DNA of 64,000 nucleotides from an uncultured Mollicutes bacterium. GTDB lineage: Bacteria > Bacillota_I > Bacilli_A > Acholeplasmatales > Anaeroplasmataceae. Made by a program: the position numbers and the translations under genes. Each line of letters opens with the position of its first letter. The stretch's first letter is position 1. Under the pieces are notes generated by a model that made no database searches, was not told the origin of the DNA, and was given only the letters and a program-made list of their open reading frames with translations. Of this stretch, positions 26,889 to 37,153 are shown in pieces. The DNA lies in NCBI GenBank assembly GCA_900540175.1, contig UQFG01000002.1, positions 1-64,000 of the forward strand, in the 5' to 3' direction.

Positions 26889-28202
26889 TTGTTTGAAAAG
26901 CTGAAAAAAGTCTTAAGCAATCGTGAGATTGTCATTAAGATCATCGTTACGTTTGCTATTCTGTTGGTTTTTAAAGTGGGAACGTATATTCCCATTCCGC
27001 TGGTATCGACGACCAGCATCCGTCAGGTTATCGCAGGCAATGATTTCTTGTCGGTACTGAATGCTTTTTCGGGTGGCGGTTTATCCAATTTCTCGATTTT
27101 AGCACTGGGTATTTCGCCTTATATCACATCGTCGATTATCGTTCAGATGTTGCAGTTGGTCATTCCGAAATTGAAGGAGTGGTCGGAACAAGGTGAAGTC
27201 GGCAAAGTGAAAACCAATCGTGTGACACGTTACGTTACCATTGCTTTGGCGATGGTTCAGGCATTGGTTTTGATTTTCGGACTCGGTGCCAAACCGGAAA
27301 ACGTATTGGTGGATTCGCTGATTCAGTATAAGAATTTTTACTGGGCATTCTATTTATACATGGCTGTTGTCATTACGGCCGGTTCGGCCTTTACCATGTG
27401 GCTTGCGGATTTGATTACCCGCCACGGAATCGGAAACGGTTCGTCCATGATTATTGCGGCCGGTATTATTTCGTCGGTTCCGGCAATGTTTACAACGTTG
27501 TCGAATAAATATTTAGGAGCCAATGTATCTCCGGCAAACATTACGCTGTTTATTTTGGTCATTGTTCTTTATATTGCGATGATTTTGGCGGTTGTATTCT
27601 TTGAAGGATCGGTTCGGAAAATTCCGGTTCAATATGCCAATCGTCAAGCCTCACAAGGATCGGATATTCCGATTAAACTGAACAGTGCCAACGTTATTCC
27701 GGTCATCTTCGCGTCGACATTGATGAGTATTCCGATGACGATTGTCGGTGTAATGGGATTGTCAACCAGTACATCCGGTGCGGCTTTTTGGATCAATCAG
27801 ATTTTTTCCAATACTCAGCCGATCGGTATGGCGGTTTATGTTATTTTGATTGTGTTCTTTAGTTTCTTCTATTCATTTATGACGGTCGATCCGGATAAGA
27901 TCAGCGACAACTTGGATAAGCAAGGCGCTTACATTCCCGGATATCGTCCCGGAGAAGATACCAAAGTACAATTATCGAAAATGTTATTCCGAATCACGTT
28001 GATCGGTGCGACTTATTTGGTTATCGTCGCATTGATTCCGATCATTGTTTCAACGGTATTCCAATTCAGTAGTACGGAGGCATCGGCTATTACGATCGGC
28101 GGTACATCGTTGATCATCGTTGTCGGTGTTGCGATTGAAACGTTCCGTCAAATTGAAACGGCGTCTGAAACAAAAGATTACAAAGGTTTTTTGGATGAAT
28201 AA
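26889..28202 (+). CDS. secY: Preprotein translocase subunit SecY
   Basis: 437 residues, ten membrane segments, the channel of the general secretion pathway. N-terminal FEKLKKVLSNREIVIKIIVTF, plug/TM2 region LSNFSILALGISPYITSSIIVQML and the cytoplasmic loop RKIPVQYANRQ with the basic tip are visible. TTG start preceded by AGAGGTGAT within the end of rplO. No secE or secG in the window. Confidence 0.97.
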   Translation: MFEKLKKVLSNREIVIKIIVTFAILLVFKVGTYIPIPLVSTTSIRQVIAGNDFLSVLNAFSGGGLSNFSILALGISPYITSSIIVQMLQLVIPKLKEWSEQGEVGKVKTNRVTRYVTIALAMVQALVLIFGLGAKPENVLVDSLIQYKNFYWAFYLYMAVVITAGSAFTMWLADLITRHGIGNGSSMIIAAGIISSVPAMFTTLSNKYLGANVSPANITLFILVIVLYIAMILAVVFFEGSVRKIPVQYANRQASQGSDIPIKLNSANVIPVIFASTLMSIPMTIVGVMGLSTSTSGAAFWINQIFSNTQPIGMAVYVILIVFFSFFYSFMTVDPDKISDNLDKQGAYIPGYRPGEDTKVQLSKMLFRITLIGATYLVIVALIPIIVSTVFQFSSTEASAITIGGTSLIIVVGVAIETFRQIETASETKDYKGFLDE

Positions 28203-28223
28203 GCAGATAGGGGAGAAACCATT

Positions 28224-28868
28224 ATGAAATTGTTGATTATGGGAAGACCCGGTGCGGGCAAAGGAACGCAAGCGGTAAATATCAAGGAATATTATCATAT
28301 TCCGCATATTTCCAGCGGTGATATGTTCCGGCTGGCAATTAAAAATCAAACCAAACTTGGTATGACAGCCAAGGAATATATGGACAAAGGCCTACTCGTT
28401 CCGGATGAAGTAACGATCGGTATTGTCCAAGAACGGTTGTTACAAGCGGATTGCAAAGACGGTTTTTTATTAGACGGTTTTCCGCGGACAATCGCTCAGG
28501 CAGAAGCATTAGAAAACTTTTTAAAAGCCAACGGTATCTGTTTGGATGCTGTTTTGGATATTAATGTTCCGGCAGAAATATTAATTAGACGGATGGTCGG
28601 CAGAAGAATCTGCAAAACGTGTGGTGCAACATACCACGTGGAATTCAATCCGCCTAAAGAAGAAGGAATTTGCGATGTTTGTCAGTCGAAACTCGTTCAA
28701 AGAGTGGACGATAATGAACAAACGGCGGCAAATCGTTTATCTGTTTACGATTGCCAAACGGCTCCATTATTAGAATTCTATGCAAAGCAACATATATTGA
28801 AAACCATTGACGGAAATCAACCGCTTCAAAAGGTATTCGACGATATAAAAGCTGTATTAGGGGCTTAA
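28224..28868 (+). CDS. adk: Adenylate kinase
   Basis: 214-residue ATP:AMP phosphotransferase. P-loop [13 protein letters not shown]-binding region [17 protein letters not shown], and a LID domain with a zinc site ([19 protein letters not shown]), typical of Firmicutes. Conserved place between secY and map. GGGGAG precedes the ATG. Confidence 0.98.
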   Translation: MKLLIMGRPGAGKGTQAVNIKEYYHIPHISSGDMFRLAIKNQTKLGMTAKEYMDKGLLVPDEVTIGIVQERLLQADCKDGFLLDGFPRTIAQAEALENFLKANGICLDAVLDINVPAEILIRRMVGRRICKTCGATYHVEFNPPKEEGICDVCQSKLVQRVDDNEQTAANRLSVYDCQTAPLLEFYAKQHILKTIDGNQPLQKVFDDIKAVLGA

Positions 28869-28870
28869 GA

Positions 28871-29620
28871 ATGATAGAAATCAAAAGCGAACGTGAAATC
28901 GCGCTCTTGAAAGAGGCCGGCCGAATTGTTGCTTTATGTCATGAAGAGATGAAAAAAGCGATCCGCCCCGGTATTTCCACTTGGGAATTGGATCAAATTT
29001 GCGAAAAAATCATTCGAGAACATGGCGCAACACCGTCCTTTAAAGGATACGGCGGCTTTCCCTCTGCTGTCTGTGCATCGGTCAATGAGGTTGTCGTTCA
29101 CGGTTTTCCGTCCAAAAAATGTATTTTAAAGTCAGGCGATATTATCGCCATCGATATCGGGGCTTGTTATAAAGGATATCATGGTGATTCGGCATGGAGT
29201 TATGCTGTGGGTACGATCAGTGAGGCCGATCGAAAATTATTGGAAGTGACGCATGATGCGTTATATGAAGGCTTGAAACAAGTTCGTGAAGGAGCCCACT
29301 TAGGCGATGTCAGTGCGGCGATCGGTTCCTATGTCGATTCTTTCGGTTACGGAATCGTCGAAGAATTTACGGGACACGGAGTGGGCAGAAACATCCATGA
29401 AGATCCGCCGATTTTCAATTTCGGCGTGCCTGGAACCGGACCGATTTTAAAAGAAGGGATGGTTCTGGCGATTGAACCGATGGTCAATGCCGGTACGAAA
29501 AAGGTACGAATTTTAAAAGACGGATGGACGACGGTGACAATGGATCATTCCAAAAGCGCTCATTTTGAGCATACGATTGTTGTACGCAAGAACGGTTACG
29601 AAATATTGACTTCACTTTAA
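28871..29620 (+). CDS. map: Methionine aminopeptidase type I
   Basis: 249-residue metallopeptidase removing the initiator Met. Metal ligands are visible in [20 protein letters not shown] (two Asp), [10 protein letters not shown] (His), [11 protein letters not shown] (Glu) and [10 protein letters not shown] (Glu). Starts two bases after the adk stop. Confidence 0.97.
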   Translation: MIEIKSEREIALLKEAGRIVALCHEEMKKAIRPGISTWELDQICEKIIREHGATPSFKGYGGFPSAVCASVNEVVVHGFPSKKCILKSGDIIAIDIGACYKGYHGDSAWSYAVGTISEADRKLLEVTHDALYEGLKQVREGAHLGDVSAAIGSYVDSFGYGIVEEFTGHGVGRNIHEDPPIFNFGVPGTGPILKEGMVLAIEPMVNAGTKKVRILKDGWTTVTMDHSKSAHFEHTIVVRKNGYEILTSL

Positions 29621-29635
29621 AAAGGAGACAAGAAA

Positions 29636-29857
29636 ATGCCAAAAAAAGACGACGTTATCGAAATGGAAGGCAGAGTTGAAGAAGTTCTTCCTAATACAAA
29701 ATTTATAGTAAAGCTTGAAAATGATCATCAAGTTATTGCTCACGTTTCTGGTAAAATCCGCATGAATAACATACGCATTTTACCAGGGGACAGGGTAACT
29801 TTAGAGTTATCGACATACGATTTAACACGTGGCAGAATTACTTACAGACATAAATAA
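29636..29857 (+). CDS. infA: Translation initiation factor IF-1
   Basis: 73-residue OB-fold protein: [27 protein letters not shown] and [34 protein letters not shown]. Length and position before rpmJ are standard. AAGGAGA precedes the ATG. Confidence 0.98.
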   Translation: MPKKDDVIEMEGRVEEVLPNTKFIVKLENDHQVIAHVSGKIRMNNIRILPGDRVTLELSTYDLTRGRITYRHK

Positions 29858-29874
29858 TATTGGAGGTAATTAAG

Positions 29875-29988
29875 ATGAAAGTAAGACCATCAGTAAAACC
29901 AATTTGCGATAAATGCAAAGTGATTAAGCGCAAAGGCCGTGTTATGGTTATTTGTGAAAATCCAAAGCATAAACAAAGACAAGGATAG
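29875..29988 (+). CDS. rpmJ: 50S ribosomal protein L36, zinc-binding form
   Basis: 37 residues: [20 protein letters not shown] then [17 protein letters not shown]. The zinc ligands C-x2-C, C and H are all present. Located between infA and rpsM as in most Firmicutes. TGGAGGTAATTAAG precedes the ATG. Confidence 0.97.
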   Translation: MKVRPSVKPICDKCKVIKRKGRVMVICENPKHKQRQG

Positions 29989-30009
29989 AAAGTAGGAGGT
30001 GCAAGAACA

Positions 30010-30375
30010 ATGGCACGTATTGCAGGTGTAGATATTCCAAATGAAAAACGCATCGTTATTTCGCTTCAATACATTTACGGTATTGGTGAAACGACGGCAC
30101 AACATATTTTAAAAAATGCAGGTGTTTCCGTTGATATTCGGACGAGAAACTTAACCGAAGAACAATTACAGGCAATTCGTTCGGAAGTTGCTAAAATCAA
30201 AGTCGAAGGAGATCTTCGTAGAGAGGTTGCATTAAACATCAAACGTTTAATGGAAATCGGTTGTTACAGAGGAATGCGTCATAGAAAGAATTTACCGGTT
30301 CGCGGCCAAAACACAAGAAACAATGCGCGGACTCGTAAAGGTCCTAGACATACGATCGCAAATAAGAAGAAATAA
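30010..30375 (+). CDS. rpsM: 30S ribosomal protein S13
   Basis: 121 residues, normal. [33 protein letters not shown] and [34 protein letters not shown] ending. Small-subunit head, bridges to L5. GTAGGAGGTG precedes the ATG. Confidence 0.98.
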   Translation: MARIAGVDIPNEKRIVISLQYIYGIGETTAQHILKNAGVSVDIRTRNLTEEQLQAIRSEVAKIKVEGDLRREVALNIKRLMEIGCYRGMRHRKNLPVRGQNTRNNARTRKGPRHTIANKKK

Positions 30376-30392
30376 TAAGGAGGAATTGAAAT

Positions 30393-30776
30393 ATGGCACG
30401 TAAAGTTACAAAGCGTCGTGTGAAGAGAAATTGCCCTACGGGTATTGCTCATATTCACTCGACTTTCAATAATACAATCGTTACAATTACTGATCCACAG
30501 GGAAATGTTATTTCTTGGAGCAGTGCCGGTGCTTTAGGCTTTAAAGGTAGTCGTAAATCTACTCCTTTTGCCGCACAGATGTGTAGCGAAGCGGCTGCTA
30601 AAGCAGCTGTCGATCAAGGTGTATCCAAGGTTGAAGTTTCAGTAAAAGGTCCCGGTCAGGGAAGAGAAGCAGCAATTCGTTCATTAACGGTGGCTGGCCT
30701 TGAAATTACGGCAATTACGGATGTTACACCGGTTCCGCACAATGGATGCCGTCCGCCAAAACGTCCAAGAGGATAG
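30393..30776 (+). CDS. rpsK: 30S ribosomal protein S11
   Basis: 127 residues, normal. [44 protein letters not shown] and [17 protein letters not shown] endings are characteristic. AAGGAGGAATTG precedes the ATG. Confidence 0.98.
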   Translation: MARKVTKRRVKRNCPTGIAHIHSTFNNTIVTITDPQGNVISWSSAGALGFKGSRKSTPFAAQMCSEAAAKAAVDQGVSKVEVSVKGPGQGREAAIRSLTVAGLEITAITDVTPVPHNGCRPPKRPRG

Positions 30777-30818
30777 TAGTGTTTTTTATAAATAACAAAA
30801 CAAATAGGAGGCCCATTA

Positions 30819-31778
30819 ATGAAAGAATTAAAATTCGAAAAACCAAGAACAACTGTTGAAGAAATTGCAGATCAAGGTAGTTATGGCAAATTTGTAATAT
30901 CGCCGCTGGAAAGAGGGTTCGGTATTACACTTGGGAATGCTTTACGCAGAATCTTGTTGTCCTCTCTACCGGGCGCTGCTTTCGTCAATGTTAAAATTGA
31001 AGGTGTCGAGCATGAATTTCAGAACATAGATGGGGTTGTAGAAGATGTAATCACGATTATCCTGAACTTAAAACGAATCGTTTTAGCGGTGGATAGTGAA
31101 GATCCGAACTTTGAAGCAGTTGTTGAAATTCACAAAGGTGAAGGAGAAGTTACGGCTTCGGATATCATTCACGGAAATGATGTGATTATTGTGAACCCTG
31201 AGCAGCATATCGCAACCGTTGCTGCCGGTGGAAATTTGCATATGTTCTTGACCATCCGTCGTGGTGTCGGTTATGTTAGTTCGGTTACGAACAAAGAATA
31301 CAATCAGTCGGTTGGCGTGATTTCCATTGATTCTATTTATACACCGATTGTGAATGTCGCATTCAATGTAGAAAAGACACGTGTGGAAAATGTAAATGTC
31401 GCTTCCTTCGATAAATTGGAAATCGAAGTTCAGACCAACGGTTCTGTTACAGCTAAAGAAGCATTGGCGATCGCTTCTAAAATGATGATTGAGCATTTGG
31501 AAGTGATTGTCGAATTAAGTGAAAAAGCATCCTTAACCGATTTTATGATCGAAACAGAGGATGACAATCAAAACCGGAAACTTGAAATGACAATCGATGA
31601 ATTGGATTTATCTGTTCGTTCTTATAACTGTTTAAAACGGGCAGGTTTGAATACAGTTGCGGAACTGGCAGCCAAATCGGAAGAAGATATGATGAAAGTT
31701 CGTAACTTAGGAAGAAAGTCATTAAAGGAAATCAAAGAAAAGTTAGAAGCCTTAGGATTAGGCTTTAAAAAAGATTAA
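30819..31778 (+). CDS. rpoA: DNA-directed RNA polymerase subunit alpha
   Basis: 319 residues, close to the usual 314. N-terminal dimerisation domain with [27 protein letters not shown]-terminal domain with helix-hairpin-helix [25 protein letters not shown] and [14 protein letters not shown], which contacts UP elements and activators. AATAGGAGGCCC precedes the ATG. Confidence 0.98.
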   Translation: MKELKFEKPRTTVEEIADQGSYGKFVISPLERGFGITLGNALRRILLSSLPGAAFVNVKIEGVEHEFQNIDGVVEDVITIILNLKRIVLAVDSEDPNFEAVVEIHKGEGEVTASDIIHGNDVIIVNPEQHIATVAAGGNLHMFLTIRRGVGYVSSVTNKEYNQSVGVISIDSIYTPIVNVAFNVEKTRVENVNVASFDKLEIEVQTNGSVTAKEALAIASKMMIEHLEVIVELSEKASLTDFMIETEDDNQNRKLEMTIDELDLSVRSYNCLKRAGLNTVAELAAKSEEDMMKVRNLGRKSLKEIKEKLEALGLGFKKD

Positions 31779-31797
31779 TCATAAGGAGGACATTAAA

Positions 31798-32157
31798 ATG
31801 GCATACAGCAGATTACGTCGTAGTTCCGATCAAAGAAAAGCGTTACTTCGTGATTTAGTTACCGATTTAATCTTAAATGGTCGTATTGAAACTACCGAAA
31901 CAAAAGCAAAAGAATTAAAAAGACTTGCCGATAAAATGGTAACTTTGGGAAAAGCAAATACACTTCATTCTCGTCGTCAGGCTGCAACATTGGTTCGTTT
32001 TGAAAAAGACGAAGAAGGAAAATTTGCAATTCAAAAGTTGTTCGATGAAATTGCTCCTAAGTTTGTAAACCGTAATGGCGGTTATACCCGTGTCATTAAA
32101 ACCGGGTTCCGTCGTGGGGATGCAGCTCCGATGGCCATTATCGAGTGGGTAGAATAG
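31798..32157 (+). CDS. rplQ: 50S ribosomal protein L17
   Basis: 119 residues, normal. [47 protein letters not shown] and [27 protein letters not shown]. Last gene of the ribosomal run; AAGGAGGAC precedes the ATG. Confidence 0.98.
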   Translation: MAYSRLRRSSDQRKALLRDLVTDLILNGRIETTETKAKELKRLADKMVTLGKANTLHSRRQAATLVRFEKDEEGKFAIQKLFDEIAPKFVNRNGGYTRVIKTGFRRGDAAPMAIIEWVE

Positions 32158-32252
32158 TCAAGATTAAAAGTTCTGCAAAACGGATATAATATCTCTAAAG
32201 TAGACAATTAAAATAATTAAAGTGACTAGAAAGAATCCTTAAAAGATTCACA

Positions 32253-32288
32253 ACCTCCAAAATGATTTCTATTTTGGAGGTATTTTTT
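32253..32288 (+). terminator. Terminator of the ribosomal operon
   Basis: ACCTCCAAAAT/ATTTTGGAGGT, an 11-bp perfect stem with a 7-base loop and T-run. It lies about 95 bases after rplQ. A TATAAT at 32185-32190 just before could also make this the 3' end of a short separate transcript. Confidence 0.8.
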
Positions 32289-32457
32289 ATAGATAGAAAA
32301 ACAGGTACAACACCAAATTAAGGGGGTGTGGGGGAGTGAAATCACCAAATTTGGTGGTTGACCCTTATCAAATTAGGATGGAAAGGGTCTTGCATCATAA
32401 CGATTCGAGATCCTTTTTATGCTTAGTATAATTTTTTAAATGATTGGTTGTTAATTT
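32289..32457. other. Gene-free stretch with a 14-bp palindrome
   Basis: Between the operon terminator and the transposase remnant there is no gene. A perfect palindrome CACCAAATTTGGTG lies at 32343-32356, next to G-rich sequence; it could be part of an insertion-sequence end. I cannot define element boundaries. Confidence 0.35.
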
Positions 32458-32830
32458 TTATAGGTTCATTTTCTTTAAACAAAACATAATCCTATTTCTA
32501 AATCTATCGAAATTTGAATATCCATATCTATCATAAAATAATCTTTTTAATCTGCCATTTAAAGACTCCATAGGGTTGTTAGATATTCGTTTTCCATCGA
32601 CTCTTATAAAATAGTGCCTACATTCTATGCAATGAAATTTGATTTGATGTAATATTATCATAATGTTTTTACGGATAATACTAGATGATATATTCTTTTA
32701 ACTGTTCTAGCATGAATGATAGGCCTATTAGATTTACAATATGGACAATTTCTTATTCCTAGATTTAGATAAAGGTGGATAGTAATTTAATTTGTAGACA
32801 TATCTATGTGAATAGTAGTAGTATTTTTAT
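32458..32830 (-). pseudogene. Decayed ISL3-like transposase
   Basis: Minus-strand remnant. The 3' part (32458-32661) reads ...NPMESLNGRLKRLF and YGYSNFDRFRNRIMF, the C-terminal end typical of ISL3-family DDE transposases. Just upstream, in broken frames, is an N-terminal zinc-finger stretch with LGIRNCPYCKSNRPIIHAR and IKFHCIECRHYF. The whole catalytic middle is missing, so this is a deletion derivative and cannot be active. It lies directly after the ribosomal operon. Confidence 0.65.
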
Positions 32831-32909
32831 TGGCTCCATCATATTGATTTAGTAATACTAATTTAAGTAATTCTGTGTTATAACCCGAATTTTACAGTGT
32901 TGTGCTACA

Positions 32910-32953
32910 AAAGCCACAAAGGAAGCAGGCTGTTCTGCTTCTTTTGCGGCTTT
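32910..32953. repeat. 19-bp stem hairpin
   Basis: AAAGCCACAAAGGAAGCAG (32910-32928) pairs with 32935-32953, which has two differences, both tolerated as G-U pairs. A six-base loop is present and no T-run follows on the plus strand. It may be a terminator read leftward or an element end. Confidence 0.55.
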
Positions 32954-32994
32954 AATATTTGTATGGCGTAGTTTTCTAAAATATACTGACGAAA

Positions 32995-33089
32995 AATAAA
33001 AGTGTGATTATTCGCACATATAATCTGCATATTTGTGTGAAAAGGAGTTGTATTATTCTCATTTTGGCGTATAATAAAAGTGTGATTAT
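32995..33089 (+). promoter_or_regulatory. Promoter with duplicated operator-like repeat before the DUF4143 gene
   Basis: The 17-base sequence AATAAAAGTGTGATTAT occurs at 32995-33011 and again at 33073-33089. Each is followed within a few bases by CACATA, so each copy contains a TGTG...CACA dyad. A TATAAT (33070-33075) with a TTGTAT 16 bp upstream lies between and overlaps the second copy. The layout suggests a repressor-controlled promoter. Confidence 0.5.
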
Positions 33090-33132
33090 GAAACACATAA
33101 ACCCCAATAATAATGTGAGGAGAAGTATTTTT

Positions 33133-34467
33133 ATGGAAAGATTTATTTTGAAAAAATTGCTTGACTGGAGGAATTCACCTTACCGCAAGCCCTTGATTTT
33201 AAAAGGTGTTCGCCAGGTTGGCAAGACATGGATTTTGAAAGAGTTTGGTAGGCGCTATTATGAAAACACCGCCTATTTTAACTTTGATGAAAATGAAGAA
33301 TATAAGCAGTTCTTTGAAACTACAAAAGATGTGGATCGCATTTTGCAGAACCTAATGCTGGCTAGCGGACAGAAGATCCAGCCAGAAAAGACTCTCATTA
33401 TTTTTGATGAGGTGCAGGATTGTCCCAAGGTCATCAACTCCATGAAATACTTCTGTGAGAATGCACCGCAGTATCACATTGCCTGTGCAGGTTCTCTGTT
33501 AGGTATTGCTTTGGCAAAGCCTTCGTCCTTTCCGGTCGGTAAAGTCAATTTCATGCAGATTGACCCAATGACATTTACAGAGTTTCTGCTCGCCAATGGT
33601 GACGAGAATCTGGCAAGGTATTTGGAAACGGTAAACGCCATTGAACCGATCCCAGATGCTTTCTTTAACCCGCTGTATGAAAAACTCAAGATGTACTATG
33701 TGACCGGTGGCATGCCAGAATCTGTAAAGATGTGGACAGAGGCACGAGATGTTTCTGCCATGCAGGAAGTCCTGTCTGGAATCATCGGCGCTTATGAGCG
33801 AGACTTTGCTAAGCACCCCAATGTCAGTGAATTTCCGAAAATCTCGATGATCTGGAAGTCTATACCGTCTCAGCTTGCAAGGGAAAACAAGAAATTTATT
33901 TACAAAGTTGTCAAAGAAGGCGCAAGAGCTCGTGAATACGAAGACGCTTTGCAATGGCTGGTAGATGCTCGCTTGGTGCATAAGGTCTACCGCAGCTCCG
34001 CTCCTGGTTTGCCTGTGGCTGCCTACGACGATCTCTCTGCCTTCAAGATTTATCTTGTGGATGTGGGTCTGCTTCGCCGCCTAGCACAGCTGGCGCCGAC
34101 TGCATTTGGCGAAGGTAACCGCTTGTTTACAGAGTTCAAGGGGGCATTGACTGAGAATTTCGTGCTTCAGACTTTGCTTACACAGTTTGAAGTCACTCCT
34201 CGATACTGGGCACAGACAAATCCTCCTTATGAGGTTGATTTCCTTATCCAGAGAGAGAATGATATTTTCCCTGTGGAGGTTAAATCTGAAACCAACACTA
34301 CTAGTAAAAGTCTCAAGAAATTTAAAGAGATGTTCCCGGATAAAGTCAAACTCCGTGTTCGGTTCTCTCTTGACAATCTAAAGCTTGACGATGATGTACT
34401 GAACATTCCTCTGTTTATGGCAGATCAGTCAGATCGCCTGATTGGTTTGGCTTTAGAAAAACGATAG
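33133..34467 (+). CDS. AAA family ATPase with DUF4143 domain
   Basis: 444 residues. N-terminal AAA_14 domain with Walker A GVRQVGKTWIL near residue 24 and Walker B TLIIFDEVQDCPK near 93, sensor region CAGSLLG. The C-terminal DUF4143 region includes YEVDFLIQRENDIFPVEVKSETN, a restriction-endonuclease-like (D..E-x-K) strand pattern. Such proteins are abundant in gut anaerobes, usually alone, with no settled function; DNA-related or anti-mobile roles have been suggested. GC content and codon use (many C/G third positions) differ sharply from the flanks, a sign of recent transfer. GAGGAGAAG precedes the chosen ATG. Confidence 0.85.
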   Translation: MERFILKKLLDWRNSPYRKPLILKGVRQVGKTWILKEFGRRYYENTAYFNFDENEEYKQFFETTKDVDRILQNLMLASGQKIQPEKTLIIFDEVQDCPKVINSMKYFCENAPQYHIACAGSLLGIALAKPSSFPVGKVNFMQIDPMTFTEFLLANGDENLARYLETVNAIEPIPDAFFNPLYEKLKMYYVTGGMPESVKMWTEARDVSAMQEVLSGIIGAYERDFAKHPNVSEFPKISMIWKSIPSQLARENKKFIYKVVKEGARAREYEDALQWLVDARLVHKVYRSSAPGLPVAAYDDLSAFKIYLVDVGLLRRLAQLAPTAFGEGNRLFTEFKGALTENFVLQTLLTQFEVTPRYWAQTNPPYEVDFLIQRENDIFPVEVKSETNTTSKSLKKFKEMFPDKVKLRVRFSLDNLKLDDDVLNIPLFMADQSDRLIGLALEKR

Positions 34468-34733
34468 TGATGTAATATATGAAAATAGTCATTTGAATTG
34501 ACTAAAACAAAAAGTAATTGTAAGATAAAACAATACGGATCGTTTGTATATAATTTGGGTTTATTGGTTCACATTTTTAATACAATCCATTTTTGTTTGT
34601 TCTTTTGAACGCTTCATTTCTTTATTTTTAAATTTTTATAAAGATTTCATTTGAATCCGAATTTTTACTATTTCAGTTTAAATAGTTTTACATTTACTAA
34701 TATCAAAAAATTTGCGTTGTTGCTATGTGTAGG

Positions 34734-34783
34734 ACCATCGAATAGGATTATTAGTTACCTTTAATCATATTCGATGGTTTTTT
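34734..34783 (+). terminator. Rho-independent terminator-like hairpin
   Basis: ACCATCGAATA (34734-34744) pairs with TATTCGATGGT (34768-34778), followed by TTTTTT. It is 270 bases after the DUF4143 gene, so it may end that transcript or an unseen small RNA. Confidence 0.65.
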
Positions 34784-34969
34784 AGTTAACACTTACGGTA
34801 GGATAACTTTCACAATATAATTTTTAAATAGAGGTTTAAATTACCTTTTTATTTAAATATAATGATTTAAACTTTTAGATTTTATCTTAAAAATAATTGA
34901 ACAAAAATTTATTAATTTTAAAAATTTAATGGATTAAAATGATATGAAAATGAAATATTTTTTTGTTTG

Positions 34970-34998
34970 TTGACATTAAAGACGTAAAAATGTAATAT
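34970..34998 (+). promoter_or_regulatory. Promoter of the fused ABC transporter pair
   Basis: Consensus TTGACA (34970-34975), 17-bp spacer ending in TG, and TAATAT (34993-34998), giving a leader of about 55 bases. Confidence 0.8.
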
Positions 34999-35059
34999 TA
35001 AATAAAAGGAATGAACTTCAGATCAACGCCGACTGGAATAGAAATAGGAGGAGAAAATA

Positions 35060-37135
35060 ATGATTCTGTTAAAAAACGTTTCTAAATCATATAAGAAAAA
35101 AATTATATTGAATCATGTAAACTATCAGTTTGCTGATACGGGATTTTATTGTTTATATGGTCCGTCCGGGCTTGGAAAAACAACGCTTTTAAATGCGATT
35201 GCCCACGAGATTAATGTGCATGGTACCATTGAAACCACTGCTCCTTTTATTTACTATAATTTTGCGAACGATCATTTATTTTTAAATGCCACAGTCAAGG
35301 AAAATTTTAAATTGTTTTTTTCAGAAGAAGAATATTCGGTTGCTTTGGAATACTTATATCGATATGAAATCGATTATTTGATTCATAAAAAAGTGAAGGT
35401 TTTATCTTCCGGAGAAAATCAAAAAATTCTTTTAATTATCGCTTTTGTCAAAAAAGCACCGATTATTCTGTTGGATGAACCGTTTTCGAATATCGATCAA
35501 GAATCGAAACGGGATTGGATTGAAGAGCTGAAATCAATCAGTCAATCTTCATGTGTTATTTACACAGCACATGATCAAACTGAACAAAGTTATTCGGATA
35601 TTTTACTGACCATTGAAAATAATCAAATCATTGAAGTTAGAAAAGATACTCATAATTCTTTAAAAAAAGCGGATAAAGCAGATTTCCACTCTTTATCTGT
35701 TCGCTTTGGAATTCGGTTTTTATTTTATCGTTTTCAATGGTTGAAGAGTATATTCTTTGTCTTGTTTACATTTCTATTCTTTTTAGTAAGTTTGTTTTCT
35801 TCGCTTTTGTTGGTTACGGAAACCGATATTTTTAAAAATCATCTGCAAGCAAATTCAAACAACGTGTATAATGGCGTAGAGGATTTGGGGTGTTCGGCGA
35901 TAAAGTATGATTTGGTGAAAGAATCATTGGGTATTCCGGGAAGTTATTCCCGTCCTATTGATTTATCAAGTGTTTTTGGCTGGTGGGATCAAGAACATCA
36001 ATACGAATATATAACGGAAATTTGCGTGACGGAAAAAGTTTTGTTAAACGGAAAAATGCATCGCCTTGCCGATGATGAGATCGTAGTTTCTGATTGTTTC
36101 TATGATTTGTTGGACTTGGATACTCGAACGCTTTTTATCAGTAATTCGCCTGTTTTTCCCGGAGTAAAAGAAGAAGACGGAACACCCAGATATAAGATTT
36201 TAGTCTATGAAACGGATTATTCTGATTATTACGATGAAATCGTTCAACTCAAAGAACAAAGTTCTTTGATTCCGATGAATAAAATCAAAGAATTTATGAC
36301 TCGTATGGAAAAATTTTATGCCAATGTCTATGTTAGTGAGAGCGGGCTCAAACGCTTTGCCATTTCTCCTGATTTTAGACATTTGGAAACAAGTGGTATG
36401 ACTTTGACTCGATTTGATGAAACAGGATACTTCAATCCGTTCAAAGAACCTTTTGAAGAAGACAGCATCATTATGGGGAATCTTTATTTTAAGAGGTATT
36501 TTGATTGTCCTTTAAATATGACAGACCAGGAATTAGAACAGTTGTATCAGGAAAAAGCCGGTCAATACTATGAGGTTACATTCGAAAACAATCAGGGAAA
36601 ACGAATTGTAAAAACATTGAAACTCCATTATCCTTTGTATAAAGGTGGGGGACGTCCTTCCTACCCTTATGATACTTTCGTTGACAGTACGGTCTATGAA
36701 GAGTTGGTAGAAGAACTATCTTTAAATGAAGTGGAATCCCTTTTTAATACAAAAGGCGAAGTTTTACTATATGATTTGGATGATGAAACGATCGATTGGA
36801 TGGTTGATCATTATGATTCGTTTGAAATCTTAAATCAAGAGGAAGTTTATGAACGAATCGAAAACTATCGGGAACAACGACCGCTTTTCGCGATGGGATT
36901 GATTATATCGGGTTGTTTTATCTTAGTATTTTTGTTGATTGATTATGTTGTTTGTTTGCGGAAAGACTTTAAAGAAAGTTTGAAGTTGCGATATAAAGGA
37001 GTTTCTGCCACATCAATTCGGACGATTAAAATTTCCGCTTTGATTTTAGAGGTTTTGTTTGTGCTGATGATAGCGGTTCTTTTATGTTACGGAACGCGAA
37101 TTCCTATTTTCAGATTGTTTGGTATTTTCCGGTAG
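35060..37135 (+). CDS. ABC transporter, ATPase fused to FtsX-like permease (first of pair)
   Basis: 691 residues. ATPase at 1-205: Walker A GPSGLGKTTLL, signature LSSGENQKIL, Walker B IILLDEPFSNID, His switch in TAHDQ. The permease has one membrane segment near 230-255, a large extracytoplasmic domain of about 350 residues, and two C-terminal segments (near 612-635 and 665-685). The last expected FtsX segment is missing compared with the next gene. MacB-like fusions of this sort often export peptides or give immunity to them. GGAGGAGAAAATA precedes the ATG. Substrate unknown. Confidence 0.8.
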   Translation: MILLKNVSKSYKKKIILNHVNYQFADTGFYCLYGPSGLGKTTLLNAIAHEINVHGTIETTAPFIYYNFANDHLFLNATVKENFKLFFSEEEYSVALEYLYRYEIDYLIHKKVKVLSSGENQKILLIIAFVKKAPIILLDEPFSNIDQESKRDWIEELKSISQSSCVIYTAHDQTEQSYSDILLTIENNQIIEVRKDTHNSLKKADKADFHSLSVRFGIRFLFYRFQWLKSIFFVLFTFLFFLVSLFSSLLLVTETDIFKNHLQANSNNVYNGVEDLGCSAIKYDLVKESLGIPGSYSRPIDLSSVFGWWDQEHQYEYITEICVTEKVLLNGKMHRLADDEIVVSDCFYDLLDLDTRTLFISNSPVFPGVKEEDGTPRYKILVYETDYSDYYDEIVQLKEQSSLIPMNKIKEFMTRMEKFYANVYVSESGLKRFAISPDFRHLETSGMTLTRFDETGYFNPFKEPFEEDSIIMGNLYFKRYFDCPLNMTDQELEQLYQEKAGQYYEVTFENNQGKRIVKTLKLHYPLYKGGGRPSYPYDTFVDSTVYEELVEELSLNEVESLFNTKGEVLLYDLDDETIDWMVDHYDSFEILNQEEVYERIENYREQRPLFAMGLIISGCFILVFLLIDYVVCLRKDFKESLKLRYKGVSATSIRTIKISALILEVLFVLMIAVLLCYGTRIPIFRLFGIFR

Positions 37136-37153
37136 AAATGGGAGGGGATACGG

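Larger units (their letters stand above)
34468..35059. other. AT-rich gene-free stretch
   Basis: No coding region seen in nearly 600 bases. It contains one terminator-like hairpin (34734-34783) and, near the end, the promoter of the ABC pair. The remainder is very AT-rich without recognisable repeats. Confidence 0.5.
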
